Positions 25,503 through 34,353 are shown, counted from the first letter of the stretch. The stretch: DNA of 64,000 nt from an uncultured Clostridia bacterium (GCA_934278995.1 CAKQWM010000011.1:18871-82870); one strand, 5' to 3'. The notes: a model not told the origin generated them from the letters alone. A program made the numbers and translations.

Positions 25503-26924
25503 ATGAAAGATATTTACGTAAATCCTTTGTCGGAAAGATATTCAAGTAAAGAAATGCAAAAATTGTTTTCGCCCGATAAAAAGTTTTCGTGCTGGCGCAA
25601 ACTGTGGGTTATTCTCGCCGAAAGCGAAAAAGAACTCGGCGTGGAAATTACCGACGAACAAATTGCCGAAATGAAGGCGCACGTTTACGATATCGACTAC
25701 GATAAGGCAAAAGTTTACGAAAATGAAATACGCCACGACGTAATGGCTCATATTAAAGCCTACGGCGACGTTTGCCCGAAAGCAAGAGGTATTATTCATC
25801 TCGGCGCGACGAGTTGCTTCGTGGGCGACAATACCGATATAATTATTTATAAAGAAGCGCTTGAACTTGTCGAAAACAGGCTTATAGCCCTACTTTCTAT
25901 GTTTTATGACTTTTGTTTGAAACATAAAAACGAGAGGACTTTAGCCTATACGCATTTTCAGGCGGCTCAGCCGACTACGCTCGGAAAACGCGCTACTTTA
26001 TGGGCGCAGGATCTGACGTTCGACCTTGAAAGATTAAGAGAAGTCAAAAATTCGTTAAAACTTTTGGGGTGCAAGGGGACGACCGGTACCGCCGCGAGTT
26101 TTTTAAAACTTTTAAAAACGAAGGAAAAGGTTGTTAAACTCGAACAACTTATTGCCGAAAAAGTCGGGTTAAAGTCTTGTTACGACGTATCGGGGCAAAC
26201 GTATTCGAGAAAAATCGATTACTTTATTTTATCGGTTTTGTCGGGCATAGCGCAAAGCGCTTCCAAATTTGCCAACGATATACGGCTTTTGTCGCATCTT
26301 AAAGAAGTCGAAGAACCTTTTGAAGAATCGCAAGTCGGTTCTTCCGCCATGGCGTATAAGCGTAACCCCATGAGGTCCGAAAGGATATGTTCGCTTTCAC
26401 GACTGGTTATCTGCGAGGCTTTAAACCCTGCGATTACCGCGTCCGCTCAATGGCTTGAAAGAACTCTCGACGATTCGGCGAATCGTCGCGTATCGATACC
26501 CGAAGCCTTTTTGGCGACGGACGGGCTTCTCGGACTATACGGTAACGTTTTGCAAGGTTTGAAAACTTATCCTATAATGATGAAAAAACACCTTGACGAA
26601 GAACTTCCGTTTATGATTACGGAAAATATCATGACCTATCTTACCGCGCGCGGCTATGACAGGCAAAAAATTCACGAAGCGATACGGAGTTTATCCGTAG
26701 AAACTGCCGAAAAAATCAAAAACGAGGGAGCCGAAAACGACCTCGTCGATAAAATTTTAAAAGACGAACGTTTTGATATCACACGCGAAGAAATAAACGA
26801 AATAATCGATTCGGACGAACTTACCGGTATTGCAGTAATGCAAACCGAAGCGTTTTGTCAGAACGTTTTAAAACCGTTAATAAAAGAAAAAACCAAGCCC
26901 GTCGATTTTTCGGTAAACGTTTAA
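25503..26924 (+). CDS. purB: Adenylosuccinate lyase
   Basis: PurB acts twice in purine synthesis, releasing fumarate from SAICAR and from adenylosuccinate. The 473-residue protein belongs to the fumarase/aspartase superfamily: IIHLGATSCFVGDNTDI, the TLAYTHFQAAQPTTLGKRA histidine region, KGTTGTAASF, and the superfamily signature loop GSSAMAYKRNPMRSER around residue 280. The length is typical. Gene order purB-purA gives the two enzymes around adenylosuccinate in one transcription unit, with a dispersed-motif copy between them. Confidence 0.96.
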   Translation: MKDIYVNPLSERYSSKEMQKLFSPDKKFSCWRKLWVILAESEKELGVEITDEQIAEMKAHVYDIDYDKAKVYENEIRHDVMAHIKAYGDVCPKARGIIHLGATSCFVGDNTDIIIYKEALELVENRLIALLSMFYDFCLKHKNERTLAYTHFQAAQPTTLGKRATLWAQDLTFDLERLREVKNSLKLLGCKGTTGTAASFLKLLKTKEKVVKLEQLIAEKVGLKSCYDVSGQTYSRKIDYFILSVLSGIAQSASKFANDIRLLSHLKEVEEPFEESQVGSSAMAYKRNPMRSERICSLSRLVICEALNPAITASAQWLERTLDDSANRRVSIPEAFLATDGLLGLYGNVLQGLKTYPIMMKKHLDEELPFMITENIMTYLTARGYDRQKIHEAIRSLSVETAEKIKNEGAENDLVDKILKDERFDITREEINEIIDSDELTGIAVMQTEAFCQNVLKPLIKEKTKPVDFSVNV

Positions 26925-26928
26925 AATC

Positions 26929-26949
26929 GTCGATAACCGACTTATAGAC
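26929..26949 (-). repeat. Dispersed 21-bp motif, copy 7 (intergenic purB-purA)
   Basis: Minus-strand reading GTCTATAAGTCGGTTATCG then AC. The outer pairs change from GGC/GCC to GTC/GAC together, preserving the inverted symmetry. Confidence 0.7.
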
Positions 26950-26985
26950 GGGTTTTTATAAAAACATCATAAAGGAATACAGATT

Positions 26986-28257
26986 ATGCTTACAGCGATT
27001 GTAGGAACCAATTGGGGCGATGAAGGAAAGGGAAGAATGGTTGATCTTCTTTCTTCCGAATATGACGTTGTTTGCCGTTATCAGGGCGGAAACAATGCGG
27101 GGCATACCGTAATAAACGAAAAAGGTAAATTTATTTTAAACCTTTTGCCGTCGGGTATTTTGCGTGAAGATACAGTTTGCGTAATGGGACCGGGTATGGT
27201 GGTCGATTGCGAACATTTATATAAGGAAGTAAATTCGCTCAGAGAAAAAGGAGTAAAAATTACTTCCGACAATTTAAAAATAAGCGATAAAGTAACCATC
27301 TGTCTGCCGTATCATAAACTTCTCGACTGTCTTGAAGAAGACAGACTTAAAGATAAAAAATTCGGTTCTACAAGAAGAGGAATCGCGCCTTGCTATGCAG
27401 ATAAATATATGAAAAAAACTTTGCGGTTCAGCGACCTGTTACATCCCGAAGCGATTTTCGATAAATTAAGGGATTTGGCGGAATGGAAAAATCTTACGGT
27501 CAGAAACGGCTATAACGCGGAACCTATAAAAGCAGAAACGGTTTACGAATGGATAGAAAATTACGCCATGCCGTTTAAAGATTACGTGTGCGACGTTTCG
27601 GCTTTTCTTGATGAAGCGATAGAAAGCGGTAAAAACGTGATGTTTGAAGCCCAACTCGGCAGTTTAAGGGATATAGATTACGGTATTTTTCCATATACTT
27701 CGTCCTCATCAACCATTGCGGCTTACGCGCCCATAGGAGCGGGAATACCCGAATATCGGCTCGATAAAGTTATAGGAATAACGAAAGCCTATTCGAGTTG
27801 CGTCGGAGAAGGTCCGTTTACTTGCGAACTTTTCGGTAAAGACGGCGACTTTTTACGCGAAGCCGGCGGTGAATACGGCGCCGCTACGGGCAGACCGAGA
27901 AGAGTCGGAGGTTTTGACGTCGTCGCAACAAAATACGGCGCGAAAATCCAGGGCGCCGACGAAATCGCCCTTACAAAACTCGACGTCTTGTCCTGTTACG
28001 ATAAAATACCCGTTTGCGTAAAATATATCGTCAACGGAAAAGAAACCGATAAATTTCCTTTCGGTAAAGAATTACAAGAAGCAAAGCCCGTTTACGTATA
28101 TCTTGACGGCTGGAAGCAGGATATAAGCGGTTGCAGAAAAATCGAAGATCTTCCCGAAAACGCCGTCAAATACGTAAAATTCATTTCCGACGCCATCGGT
28201 AAGAAGATAAAGTACATATCGGTCGGCGCCGAAAGAGACGAGATAATCGAACTTTAA
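26986..28257 (+). CDS. purA: Adenylosuccinate synthetase
   Basis: PurA forms adenylosuccinate from IMP, aspartate and GTP. The 423-residue sequence opens with the GTP loop VGTNWGDEGKGRMVDLL and has YQGGNNAGHTV with the catalytic His, GSTRRGIAPCYADK, FEAQLGSLRDIDYGIFPYTSSSS, the guanine-binding ITKLD-type ALTKLDVL and the Asp-binding loop GAATGRPRRVGGFD. All essential elements are present and the length is normal. Confidence 0.96.
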   Translation: MLTAIVGTNWGDEGKGRMVDLLSSEYDVVCRYQGGNNAGHTVINEKGKFILNLLPSGILREDTVCVMGPGMVVDCEHLYKEVNSLREKGVKITSDNLKISDKVTICLPYHKLLDCLEEDRLKDKKFGSTRRGIAPCYADKYMKKTLRFSDLLHPEAIFDKLRDLAEWKNLTVRNGYNAEPIKAETVYEWIENYAMPFKDYVCDVSAFLDEAIESGKNVMFEAQLGSLRDIDYGIFPYTSSSSTIAAYAPIGAGIPEYRLDKVIGITKAYSSCVGEGPFTCELFGKDGDFLREAGGEYGAATGRPRRVGGFDVVATKYGAKIQGADEIALTKLDVLSCYDKIPVCVKYIVNGKETDKFPFGKELQEAKPVYVYLDGWKQDISGCRKIEDLPENAVKYVKFISDAIGKKIKYISVGAERDEIIEL

Positions 28258-28270
28258 AAACTAAAAAAAT

Positions 28271-28291
28271 TACGATAATCGACCTATAGAG
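28271..28291 (-). repeat. Dispersed 21-bp motif, copy 8 (intergenic purA/spmB)
   Basis: Minus-strand copy with exact core CTATAGGTCGATTATCG, between the convergent purA and spmB and just before their shared terminator. Confidence 0.75.
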
Positions 28292-28300
28292 GCGGCTATA

Positions 28301-28338
28301 ATATAAAACGACTATCTTAAAGATAGCCGTTTTATATT
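28301..28338 (+). terminator. Bidirectional terminator between purA and spmB
   Basis: ATATAAAACG.CTATCT / AGATAG.CGTTTTATAT forms a long stem with one bulged base on each side. It overlaps the spmB stop region and serves both convergent genes. Confidence 0.8.
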
Positions 28339-28847
28339 ACGCGACAAATAAAACAGGCGAATACGGTTGCTATAAAATTTGAAATAATCGAAATTAAAAA
28401 CGGTAAAAAACCGGGTTTTCTTTTACACTCGGAATAATAGACCGCGCCGACGTAAAAGATTGTTTCGCTTGAACCGTAAATCGCCGCGGCGCATTTTGAA
28501 AGGTAACTGTCCGCCCCGTATTTTTTCATGATTTCGGAAAGGATTCCAAGGCTTCCGCTCCCCGAAAAAGGCTTTAATATCACGAGCGGTATAAGAGCCT
28601 TATCGATACCGAACAATTTAAAAAAACCTGCCGATAGGTCGATTATCGCCCTACTAAGTCCGCTTTGTTCAAATAATTCGGTCATAATGAATATCGTTGA
28701 AAGATACGGAAAAACAGACAGAACGAGTTTGAACGATTGACCTGCTCCGTTTACGAAATCTTCGTAAGGTCGTCCTTTTTTTAAAATTACCGTTGTCATT
28801 ACCGCAATAATAATTACGGGTATCAGGTAAGAGGTTATCTTTTGCAT
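28332..28847 (-). CDS. spmB: Spore maturation protein B-like
   Basis: This ~171-residue polytopic membrane protein of the nucleoside-recognition (Gate) family is homologous to SpmB, needed in Bacillus for spore core dehydration. Helices are visible at the N-terminus (ITSYLIPVIIIAVMTTVIL), middle and C-terminus, with the family pattern LKPFSGSGSLGILSEIMKKYG and AAIYGSSETIFYVGAVYYSECKRK. I use ATG 28847, which overlaps the spmA stop by 13 bp; the longer in-frame start would run deep into spmA. One dispersed-motif copy lies within it. Confidence 0.88.
   Translation of the reverse strand: MQKITSYLIPVIIIAVMTTVILKKGRPYEDFVNGAGQSFKLVLSVFPYLSTIFIMTELFEQSGLSRAIIDLSAGFFKLFGIDKALIPLVILKPFSGSGSLGILSEIMKKYGADSYLSKCAAAIYGSSETIFYVGAVYYSECKRKPGFLPFLISIISNFIATVFACFICRVI
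28630..28650 (+). repeat. Dispersed 21-bp motif, copy 9 (inside spmB)
   Basis: GATAGGTCGATTATCGCC matches the core and right arm exactly, antisense to the spmB reading frame. Confidence 0.7.
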
Positions 28848-29380
28848 GAAATTTTCGTCAACAAAACGGCGCAAACCGACGAAACCGCAGTCGAAAGCAA
28901 AGTCGGCATAATTACGTCCTCCGGTGTGGAAGAACCGAGCGTCGCTTTTAAACCTATAACGGAAACCGGTAAAATCTGAATAGACGAACAAACTATCGCA
29001 AACAGCATATTCTGCTGAAAAACGGAGCCGGTTTTTTCAAGCGATTTTTGCGCCTCAATTCCTATCGGCGTTGCCGCGCTTCCAAGACCTAAAAGATTGC
29101 AGGATAAATTCATAGCCAGAAGTTTCGTCGTTTTCTCGTCGGTTTTACCGAAAATAAGACGTATCGGTTTTTTTAGCAATTTTGCTAATAACCGACCTAT
29201 AGCCCCGCTTTTTATCATTTCAAACACGCCAAGCCACAACGAGTTTATTAAAAAAAGACTGATTGACAGTTCTCCTGCCTTTTTAACGCCTTCGCTCATA
29301 GCCGGAATTACCGTCGCGGGATTTGTAACGGTCAGAACGATTAAGGAGGCAAGAGTTATTACGCTGAAAATGACGTTCAT
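28835..29380 (-). CDS. spmA: Spore maturation protein A-like
   Basis: This 181-residue membrane protein is the partner of SpmB. It has an N-terminal helix (IFSVITLASLIVLTVTNP) and the Gate-domain pattern LFLINSLWLGVFEMIKSGAI...AMNLSCNLLGLGSAATPIGIEAQ, ending with a hydrophobic segment. SpmA/SpmB together affect spore dehydration and heat resistance in Bacillus, so their presence indicates an endospore-forming ancestry. Homologues also occur in non-sporulating lineages. It is divergent to metG. Confidence 0.88.
   Translation of the reverse strand: MNVIFSVITLASLIVLTVTNPATVIPAMSEGVKKAGELSISLFLINSLWLGVFEMIKSGAIGRLLAKLLKKPIRLIFGKTDEKTTKLLAMNLSCNLLGLGSAATPIGIEAQKSLEKTGSVFQQNMLFAIVCSSIQILPVSVIGLKATLGSSTPEDVIMPTLLSTAVSSVCAVLLTKISCKR
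29184..29204 (-). repeat. Dispersed 21-bp motif, copy 10 (inside spmA)
   Basis: Minus-strand GGCTATAGGTCGGTTAT, sharing the identical 16-mer ACCGACCTATAGCCCC with the aroA copy although the genes are unrelated. Confidence 0.75.
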
Positions 29381-29583
29381 TATATATACTACCCGAATTA
29401 AATTATGACGTTTAGGCTTTTATTATGTTTTACTTTTTGTCGAGATTGTGATATATTTATCTGTGGTAAATTTATTAAACAGGCAAATTTAAAAAATAAG
29501 TTAATCCAAAAGTTTAAAAGACAAATCGGCTGAACTGCCGTTTTCGACGGCTTTACACGTAGTCGTCGGTTTCGAGGTTTTTA

Positions 29584-31584
29584 ATGAAAGAAAAATTTTA
29601 TATCACTACGCCCATTTATTATCCGAGCGGTAACTGGCACATCGGCACTTGCTACACGACCGTCGTTTGCGACGCAATCGCAAGATATTATCGTTTAGCG
29701 GGGCGCGACGTGTTCTTTTTAACGGGTACGGACGAACACGGTCAGAAAATTCAGGCAAAAGCCAAAGAAAAGGGAGTTACCCCCAAAGAATTCGTTGACG
29801 TTATAGTTTCCGATCTTAAAGAAATCTGGAAGATGCTCGACATATCTTACGATCGCTTCATAAGGACGACCGATCCCGACCACGTAAAAACCGTTCAGTA
29901 CGTTTTTAAGCGTCTTTACGAAAACGGGGATATATACAAATCCCGTTACGAGGGTTGGTATTGTACCGATTGCGAAAGTTTTTTCACCGACCTTCAGTTA
30001 AAAGACGGCAAGTGTCCCGACTGTGGCAGAGAAGTCCATAAGGAAAAAGAAGAAAGTTATTTTCTGCGTCTTTCAAAATATGCGGACAGGATTTTAAAAC
30101 TTTACGAGGATAATCCCGAATTTTTGCAACCTAAGTCACGCATGAACGAGATGATAAATAATTTTATAAAGCCCGGGCTTCAGGATTTATGCGTGTCGCG
30201 TACTTCCGTAAAGTGGGGTATTCCGGTGGATTTCGATCCCGATCATACAGTTTACGTATGGATAGACGCCTTGTCGAATTATATTTCCGCGCTCGGCTAT
30301 AAAAACGGCGACGAAAAACTTTTTGAAAAATTCTGGCCGTGCGATCTTCACATGACAGGTAAAGAAATAGTAAGATTCCACGCCATAATATGGCCCGCGA
30401 TTTTAATGGCGCTCGATTTACCTCTTCCCAAAAAGATTTACGGACACGGCTGGCTGTTAATCGGCGGCGATAAACTGTCTAAAAGCAAGCAGGATAAAAT
30501 TTCAACCGAACTTACCGATCCTAAAGAAATTGTCGAGCGTTACGGAAAAGACGCTTTGCGCTATTTTTTGATGAGGGAGATTCCTTTCGGTTCGGACGGA
30601 ATTTATTCCAACGAAACTTTTTTAAACCGTATAAACAGCGACCTGTCGAACGACTTAGGCAACCTCGTATCGCGCACGACGGCGATGATAAGCCAGAACT
30701 TCGACGGCGTTTTGCCCGCGCCTTCTGAAAAAGAGGCTATCGACGAAGAAATTATTTCTCTTGCCGAGTCGCTCTATGACTCTGTTGAAAAAGATATCGA
30801 AGAAATTAACGTCCCGAAGGCGCTTCAGGATATTTTCAGACTCGTTTCGAGGGCTAATAAATATATCGACGAAACTATGCCGTGGGTTATGGCTAAGGAT
30901 CCGTCGAAAAAAGCAAGGCTCGGAACCGTTTTGTATAATTTATCCGAATGTATCAGAATCGCTTCAGTACTATTATTGCCGTTTATTCCTTCTTCGTCGG
31001 AAAAAATACTCGATCTTTTCGGTATTGACGTAAAAGTAATAACGCTCGATTCCGCTAAAGTTTTCGGCTGTCTTAAACCCGGCGTTGTAGTTTGTAAGGC
31101 GCAACCGATATTCCCGAGAATCGACGTTAAAAAAGAACTGAAAGAAATAGACGATATGATGTTGAAACGTCATAACGTCAAGTCGGCGGTAAATAAAAAA
31201 GAACAAAAAACCGACGAAAAAAATAACGCCGAGCCTGCTCGAAAAACCCAAAGCGAAAGCGCCATGATTTCCATCGACGAGTTTTTTAAAACCGAACTGA
31301 AAGTCGCAAAAGTCGTCGAATGTGAGAGAGTGGAAAAATCCGACAAACTTTTAAAACTTAAATTATCGCTCGGCAACGAACTTAGACAGGTCGTAAGCGG
31401 TATAGCGGCGTATTATACCCCCGAAGAAATAATAGGTAAGAAAGTAGTACTCGTCGCAAACTTAAAACCCGCGCTCCTTCGCGGCGTATTAAGCGAAGGT
31501 ATGATTTTATGCGGCGAAAGCGACGGCAAAGTTAAACTCATCGAACCCGACGCTTCCTTAAAAGAGGGAAGTAAAATTTCATAA
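29584..31584 (+). CDS. metG: Methionyl-tRNA synthetase
   Basis: MetG charges initiator and elongator tRNA-Met. The 666-residue protein has the class I signatures in variant form: PSGNWHIGTCYTT (HIGH-type) near residue 18 and GDKLSKSKQDK (KMSKS-type, here KLSKS) near 300. A zinc knuckle reads CTDCESFF...CPDCG. The C-terminal ~110 residues are an EMAP/Trbp111-type tRNA-binding domain (ELKVAKVVECERVEKSDKLLKL...), separated by a Lys-rich linker. It is the first gene of metG-tatD-rsmA, an order common in Bacillota. The leader shows no T-box. Confidence 0.96.
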   Translation: MKEKFYITTPIYYPSGNWHIGTCYTTVVCDAIARYYRLAGRDVFFLTGTDEHGQKIQAKAKEKGVTPKEFVDVIVSDLKEIWKMLDISYDRFIRTTDPDHVKTVQYVFKRLYENGDIYKSRYEGWYCTDCESFFTDLQLKDGKCPDCGREVHKEKEESYFLRLSKYADRILKLYEDNPEFLQPKSRMNEMINNFIKPGLQDLCVSRTSVKWGIPVDFDPDHTVYVWIDALSNYISALGYKNGDEKLFEKFWPCDLHMTGKEIVRFHAIIWPAILMALDLPLPKKIYGHGWLLIGGDKLSKSKQDKISTELTDPKEIVERYGKDALRYFLMREIPFGSDGIYSNETFLNRINSDLSNDLGNLVSRTTAMISQNFDGVLPAPSEKEAIDEEIISLAESLYDSVEKDIEEINVPKALQDIFRLVSRANKYIDETMPWVMAKDPSKKARLGTVLYNLSECIRIASVLLLPFIPSSSEKILDLFGIDVKVITLDSAKVFGCLKPGVVVCKAQPIFPRIDVKKELKEIDDMMLKRHNVKSAVNKKEQKTDEKNNAEPARKTQSESAMISIDEFFKTELKVAKVVECERVEKSDKLLKLKLSLGNELRQVVSGIAAYYTPEEIIGKKVVLVANLKPALLRGVLSEGMILCGESDGKVKLIEPDASLKEGSKIS

Positions 31585-31585
31585 A

Positions 31586-32359
31586 ATGTTTTATATAGAC
31601 TCTCATTGTCATCTTACCGACAAAAAATACGTCGGCGCGAAAAGCGTTGTCGAAAACGCGGAAGAAGCCGGCGTAAAAATTATAGTTGACGCGGGCTGGA
31701 GTTATCAAAGCGCTATTTGCGCAACGGAAAACGCCGAAAAATTTGAAAGCGTTTACTGTACAGTCGGCATACACCCGTCGGAAAGTCTGATTTATACGGA
31801 CGACGAACTTTTAAAGCTTGAAAATCGTTTAAGCCGAAAAAAATGCCTTGCCGTAGGGGAAATCGGTCTTGATTACCATTATGACGGCACGGATAAACCG
31901 TCGCAACGCGAACTTTTTGAAAAACAAATTTGTCTTGCCGACAAGCACAAACTTCCTTTTGTCGTTCATTCGCGCGATTCTTCACGAGATATGCTCGACG
32001 TTTTAAAAACCAACAAAAACAAACTGTCGAACGGTTTTTTGATGCACTGCTTCAGCGAAAGCGCGGAGCAGGCGAAAAACTATCTCGATTTAGGCGCTTA
32101 TTTTTCTTTCGGCGGCGTTATTACCTTCAAAAACTGTAAAAAAGAGGATATCGTCCGCGCTATACCGACGGACAGAATTTTGTTGGAAACAGACTCTCCT
32201 TATCTGGCGCCCGAACCGTTAAGAGGAAGCGTAAACGAACCGAAAAACGTGGTTTTAATCTATGAAAAAACTGCTCGGATATTAAACTTAAAATCAGAAG
32301 TTTTACAGGAACTTATAGCCGATAACTTTTTCGCGCTTTTCAAAAAAGCCAGCCTATAG
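31586..32359 (+). CDS. tatD: TatD-family metal-dependent hydrolase (3'-5' DNase)
   Basis: This 257-residue TIM-barrel metalloenzyme shows the metal site SHCHL (His 7 and 9), GIHPSES, GEIGLDYHY, VVHSRDSS, MHCFSESAEQA and the terminal LLETDSPYLAPEP, all diagnostic of TatD. The family acts as 3'-5' exodeoxyribonuclease with roles in DNA repair or degradation. It begins one base after the metG stop, implying coupling. The stop codon lies inside a copy of the dispersed 21-bp motif. Confidence 0.94.
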   Translation: MFYIDSHCHLTDKKYVGAKSVVENAEEAGVKIIVDAGWSYQSAICATENAEKFESVYCTVGIHPSESLIYTDDELLKLENRLSRKKCLAVGEIGLDYHYDGTDKPSQRELFEKQICLADKHKLPFVVHSRDSSRDMLDVLKTNKNKLSNGFLMHCFSESAEQAKNYLDLGAYFSFGGVITFKNCKKEDIVRAIPTDRILLETDSPYLAPEPLRGSVNEPKNVVLIYEKTARILNLKSEVLQELIADNFFALFKKASL

Positions 32360-32372
32360 GTCGGTTATCGCT
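32352..32372 (+). repeat. Dispersed 21-bp motif, copy 11 (tatD stop/rsmA leader)
   Basis: CCTATAGGTCGGTTATCGCT has an exact core, and it includes the tatD stop codon TAG. Confidence 0.75.
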
Positions 32373-32395
32373 TATTTTTAAACTTGAAAAACCAA

Positions 32396-33232
32396 ATGGA
32401 TATCAAAAAAGTCATAAGGCGGAACGACTTTCGTTTCAACAAGCGTTTCGGTCAGAACTTCATAGAAGACGGCGCCTTGCTTAATAAAATAGCCGATTTT
32501 GCCGAAGTAAAAAAAACCGACTGCGTCTTGGAAATCGGAGTCGGCGCGGGTACTTTAACTAAGGTTTTGGCTCAAAGAGCGAAAAAAGTGGTCGGGTACG
32601 AAATAGATAAAAATCTTCGTCCGATTTTATCGGAAACTTTATCGGGTGTCGAAAACGCCGAGGTGGTTTTCAAAGATTTTATGAAAGAAAGCGTTTCCGA
32701 AATAAACTCTTGCTTCGGTGAAGATTTTATAGTCGTTGCAAACCTTCCTTATTATATAACGTCGCCTATAACAATGAGGCTTCTGGAAGATTTTCCGCTT
32801 TGTAAACGTATAGTAATAATGGTTCAAAAGGAAGTTGCGCTCCGTTTTACGGCAAACTGCGGAACGAAAGATTACGGCGCGATTACCGCCTCTATAGATT
32901 ATTACGGCGACGCAACGTACGGGTTTACCGTTGACAGAACGAATTTTTATCCTGCGCCCAACGTCGATTCGGCGGTCGTGAGGATAGACAGAAATTCAAA
33001 ATACTTAGTAAAAAGCGAAGATGCGTTTAAAAAGACGTTAACGGTTGCTTTTTCGGCGCGAAGAAAAACTCTCGTAAACAACATGATGGCTAAATTAAAA
33101 CTTTCGCGCGGCGATTGCGAAGACGTATTAAAATCTCTCGGTTTAAACCTTAACGTGAGAGGGGAGGAACTTTCTGCAGAACGCTTCGTAGCGCTTTCAA
33201 ATATTTTGTACGACAAACAAATATTGCGTTAA
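32396..33232 (+). CDS. rsmA: 16S rRNA (adenine1518/1519-N6)-dimethyltransferase RsmA (KsgA)
   Basis: RsmA dimethylates two adjacent adenines in the 3' hairpin of 16S rRNA during small-subunit assembly. The SAM-binding motifs are clear: FNKRFGQNFIEDGALLNKI, CVLEIGVGAGTLTKVLAQRAKKVVGYEID, and the catalytic NLPYYITSPI. The C-terminal RGEELSAERFVALSN is typical. I prefer ATG 32396; a TTG at 32384 is possible. Neither has a clear SD. The stop codon falls in a dispersed-motif copy. Confidence 0.95.
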   Translation: MDIKKVIRRNDFRFNKRFGQNFIEDGALLNKIADFAEVKKTDCVLEIGVGAGTLTKVLAQRAKKVVGYEIDKNLRPILSETLSGVENAEVVFKDFMKESVSEINSCFGEDFIVVANLPYYITSPITMRLLEDFPLCKRIVIMVQKEVALRFTANCGTKDYGAITASIDYYGDATYGFTVDRTNFYPAPNVDSAVVRIDRNSKYLVKSEDAFKKTLTVAFSARRKTLVNNMMAKLKLSRGDCEDVLKSLGLNLNVRGEELSAERFVALSNILYDKQILR

Positions 33233-33245
33233 TCGACCTATAGGA
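33225..33245 (-). repeat. Dispersed 21-bp motif, copy 12 (rsmA stop)
   Basis: Minus-strand CCTATAGGTCGATTAACG; the rsmA stop codon TAA lies within it, as with tatD. Confidence 0.65.
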
Positions 33246-33253
33246 GCATTTTT

Positions 33254-33778
33254 ATGGTAAAATTTGAAACCGTATTAAACAAAAAAAGTAGCGAAACGAT
33301 AAATAAAATCGCAATAAAAAAACTAACTCCGCTTTGCATTGCGCTTTCGATTTTACTTATTTCGTTAGGATTTTTCGAGTTATTCGGCGAAGAAGCGGAT
33401 ATTTTTATCGGCGTCTTTTTTATCGTAATGGGCGCGTTGTTTTATCCGCTGATACTTATTTTTTTTAAAGTTTTTCAAAAAAAATCGGATAATTCGATGC
33501 CGATTTTGTCGGACGAAACAACCGTGAATTTTACCTTTTATTTCGATAAGGTCGTTGTCGAAGAAAAACGTTCCGACGATTTTTCTTCTTACACCGAAAT
33601 GGCTTATAAGTACTACCATAAGGTTGTGGAAACCACTACGCATTACCTTTTATATTTGTCAAAAGGTCTTTGTCACGTAGTTCCTAAAGCCGATTTGAAA
33701 GAGGGTACGTTAGAAGAATTAAATTCGATTTTTATAAAACAACTCGGTCCCGAAAAATTTGTTCTTAAAAAAAAGTGA
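33254..33778 (+). CDS. YcxB-like membrane protein of unknown function
   Basis: This 174-residue protein has two adjacent transmembrane helices (residues about 26-45 and 51-73: LCIALSILLISLGFFELF and IFIGVFFIVMGALFYPLILIFF). A soluble C-terminal domain follows with the YcxB-like pattern YKYYHKVVETTTHYLLYLSKGLCHVVPKADL. Function is unknown for this family. It lies 21 bases after rsmA with AGGAGC upstream, so it may be the last gene of that operon. Confidence 0.75.
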   Translation: MVKFETVLNKKSSETINKIAIKKLTPLCIALSILLISLGFFELFGEEADIFIGVFFIVMGALFYPLILIFFKVFQKKSDNSMPILSDETTVNFTFYFDKVVVEEKRSDDFSSYTEMAYKYYHKVVETTTHYLLYLSKGLCHVVPKADLKEGTLEELNSIFIKQLGPEKFVLKKK

Positions 33779-33866
33779 AATAATTAACCGCGTTTAAATA
33801 AGTATATCGGCTTAGTTAAAACAAGGATTCGCTTTTTTTATTTGCTTAAAAATTCAATAAAAATAA

Positions 33867-33887
33867 GGCTATAAGCCCGTTATCGCC
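33867..33887 (+). repeat. Dispersed 21-bp motif, copy 13 (intergenic)
   Basis: GGCTATAAGCCCGTTATCGC then C. Positions 8 and 14 are A and T here, making the inverted repeat longer (ATAA/TTAT). Confidence 0.7.
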
Positions 33888-34001
33888 ACTTTTTTGCGCC
33901 CTTTATCATTACGTCGTGCGTTAAAAAACAGCGATAATTTTATCTGAATACAAGAAGGCGTAACGCAATTTAAAAAAAATCATCAAATCGCTTAAAATTA
34001 T

Positions 34002-34030
34002 TTGACAAATATCGCACGTTTTTATATAAT
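34002..34030 (+). promoter_or_regulatory. Consensus sigma-A promoter for tRNA-Ser
   Basis: Perfect TTGACA (34002-34007), 17-bp spacer, perfect TATAAT (34025-34030), about 40 bases before the tRNA. Confidence 0.85.
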
Positions 34031-34070
34031 GACAAGGCATATCAAACAACAATTTGATTAATCGACTTAC

Positions 34071-34158
34071 GGAGAGGTGTCTGAGTGGTCGATGGTGCAA
34101 CATTGGAAATGTTGTGTACGGAAACGTACCGCAGGTTCGAATCCTGTCCTCTCCGCCA
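34071..34158 (+). tRNA. tRNA-Ser (anticodon GGA)
   Basis: An 88-nt class II tRNA with encoded CCA. The acceptor arm GGAGAGG pairs with CCTCTCC, the anticodon stem CAACA/TGTTG encloses loop TTGGAAA (anticodon GGA), a long variable arm GTACGGAAACGTAC is present, and the T arm reads CAGGTTCGAATCCTG. It stands at the border between core genes and the accessory cassettes. I found no second copy of its 3' end further along that would mark an att site. Confidence 0.96.
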
Positions 34159-34162
34159 AACA

Positions 34163-34205
34163 AAACCTAAATCGAATACGAAAGTGTTCGGTTTGGGTTT
34201 TTCTT
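34163..34205 (+). terminator. Terminator of tRNA-Ser
   Basis: AAACCTAAATCGAA (34163-34176) pairs with TTCGGTTTGGGTTT (34187-34200) with two G-T pairs, followed by a T-rich tail. Confidence 0.85.
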
Positions 34206-34353
34206 TTGCAAAAATTCGGGTTGTATCTGCGTTTTTCGGTCGTCGGAACATCTACGATTATATCATACGCCGAGAATAGATTTTGTGTGGATAAAAGTGT
34301 GAATAATTTTGAAGTTTTCGGGGAGTAAAGTCATACTCAAGCAGGAGTGAAAA

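Noticed and set aside
29381..29583. T-box riboswitch before metG
   Set aside because: No T-box sequence (family TGGNACCGCG-like) or terminator/antiterminator pair could be found in the leader.
32309..32325. Extra motif-like CTTATAGCCGATAAC inside tatD
   Set aside because: It shares the arms but lacks the central GGTCG and is one to several bases too short. It was not counted among the 13 copies.
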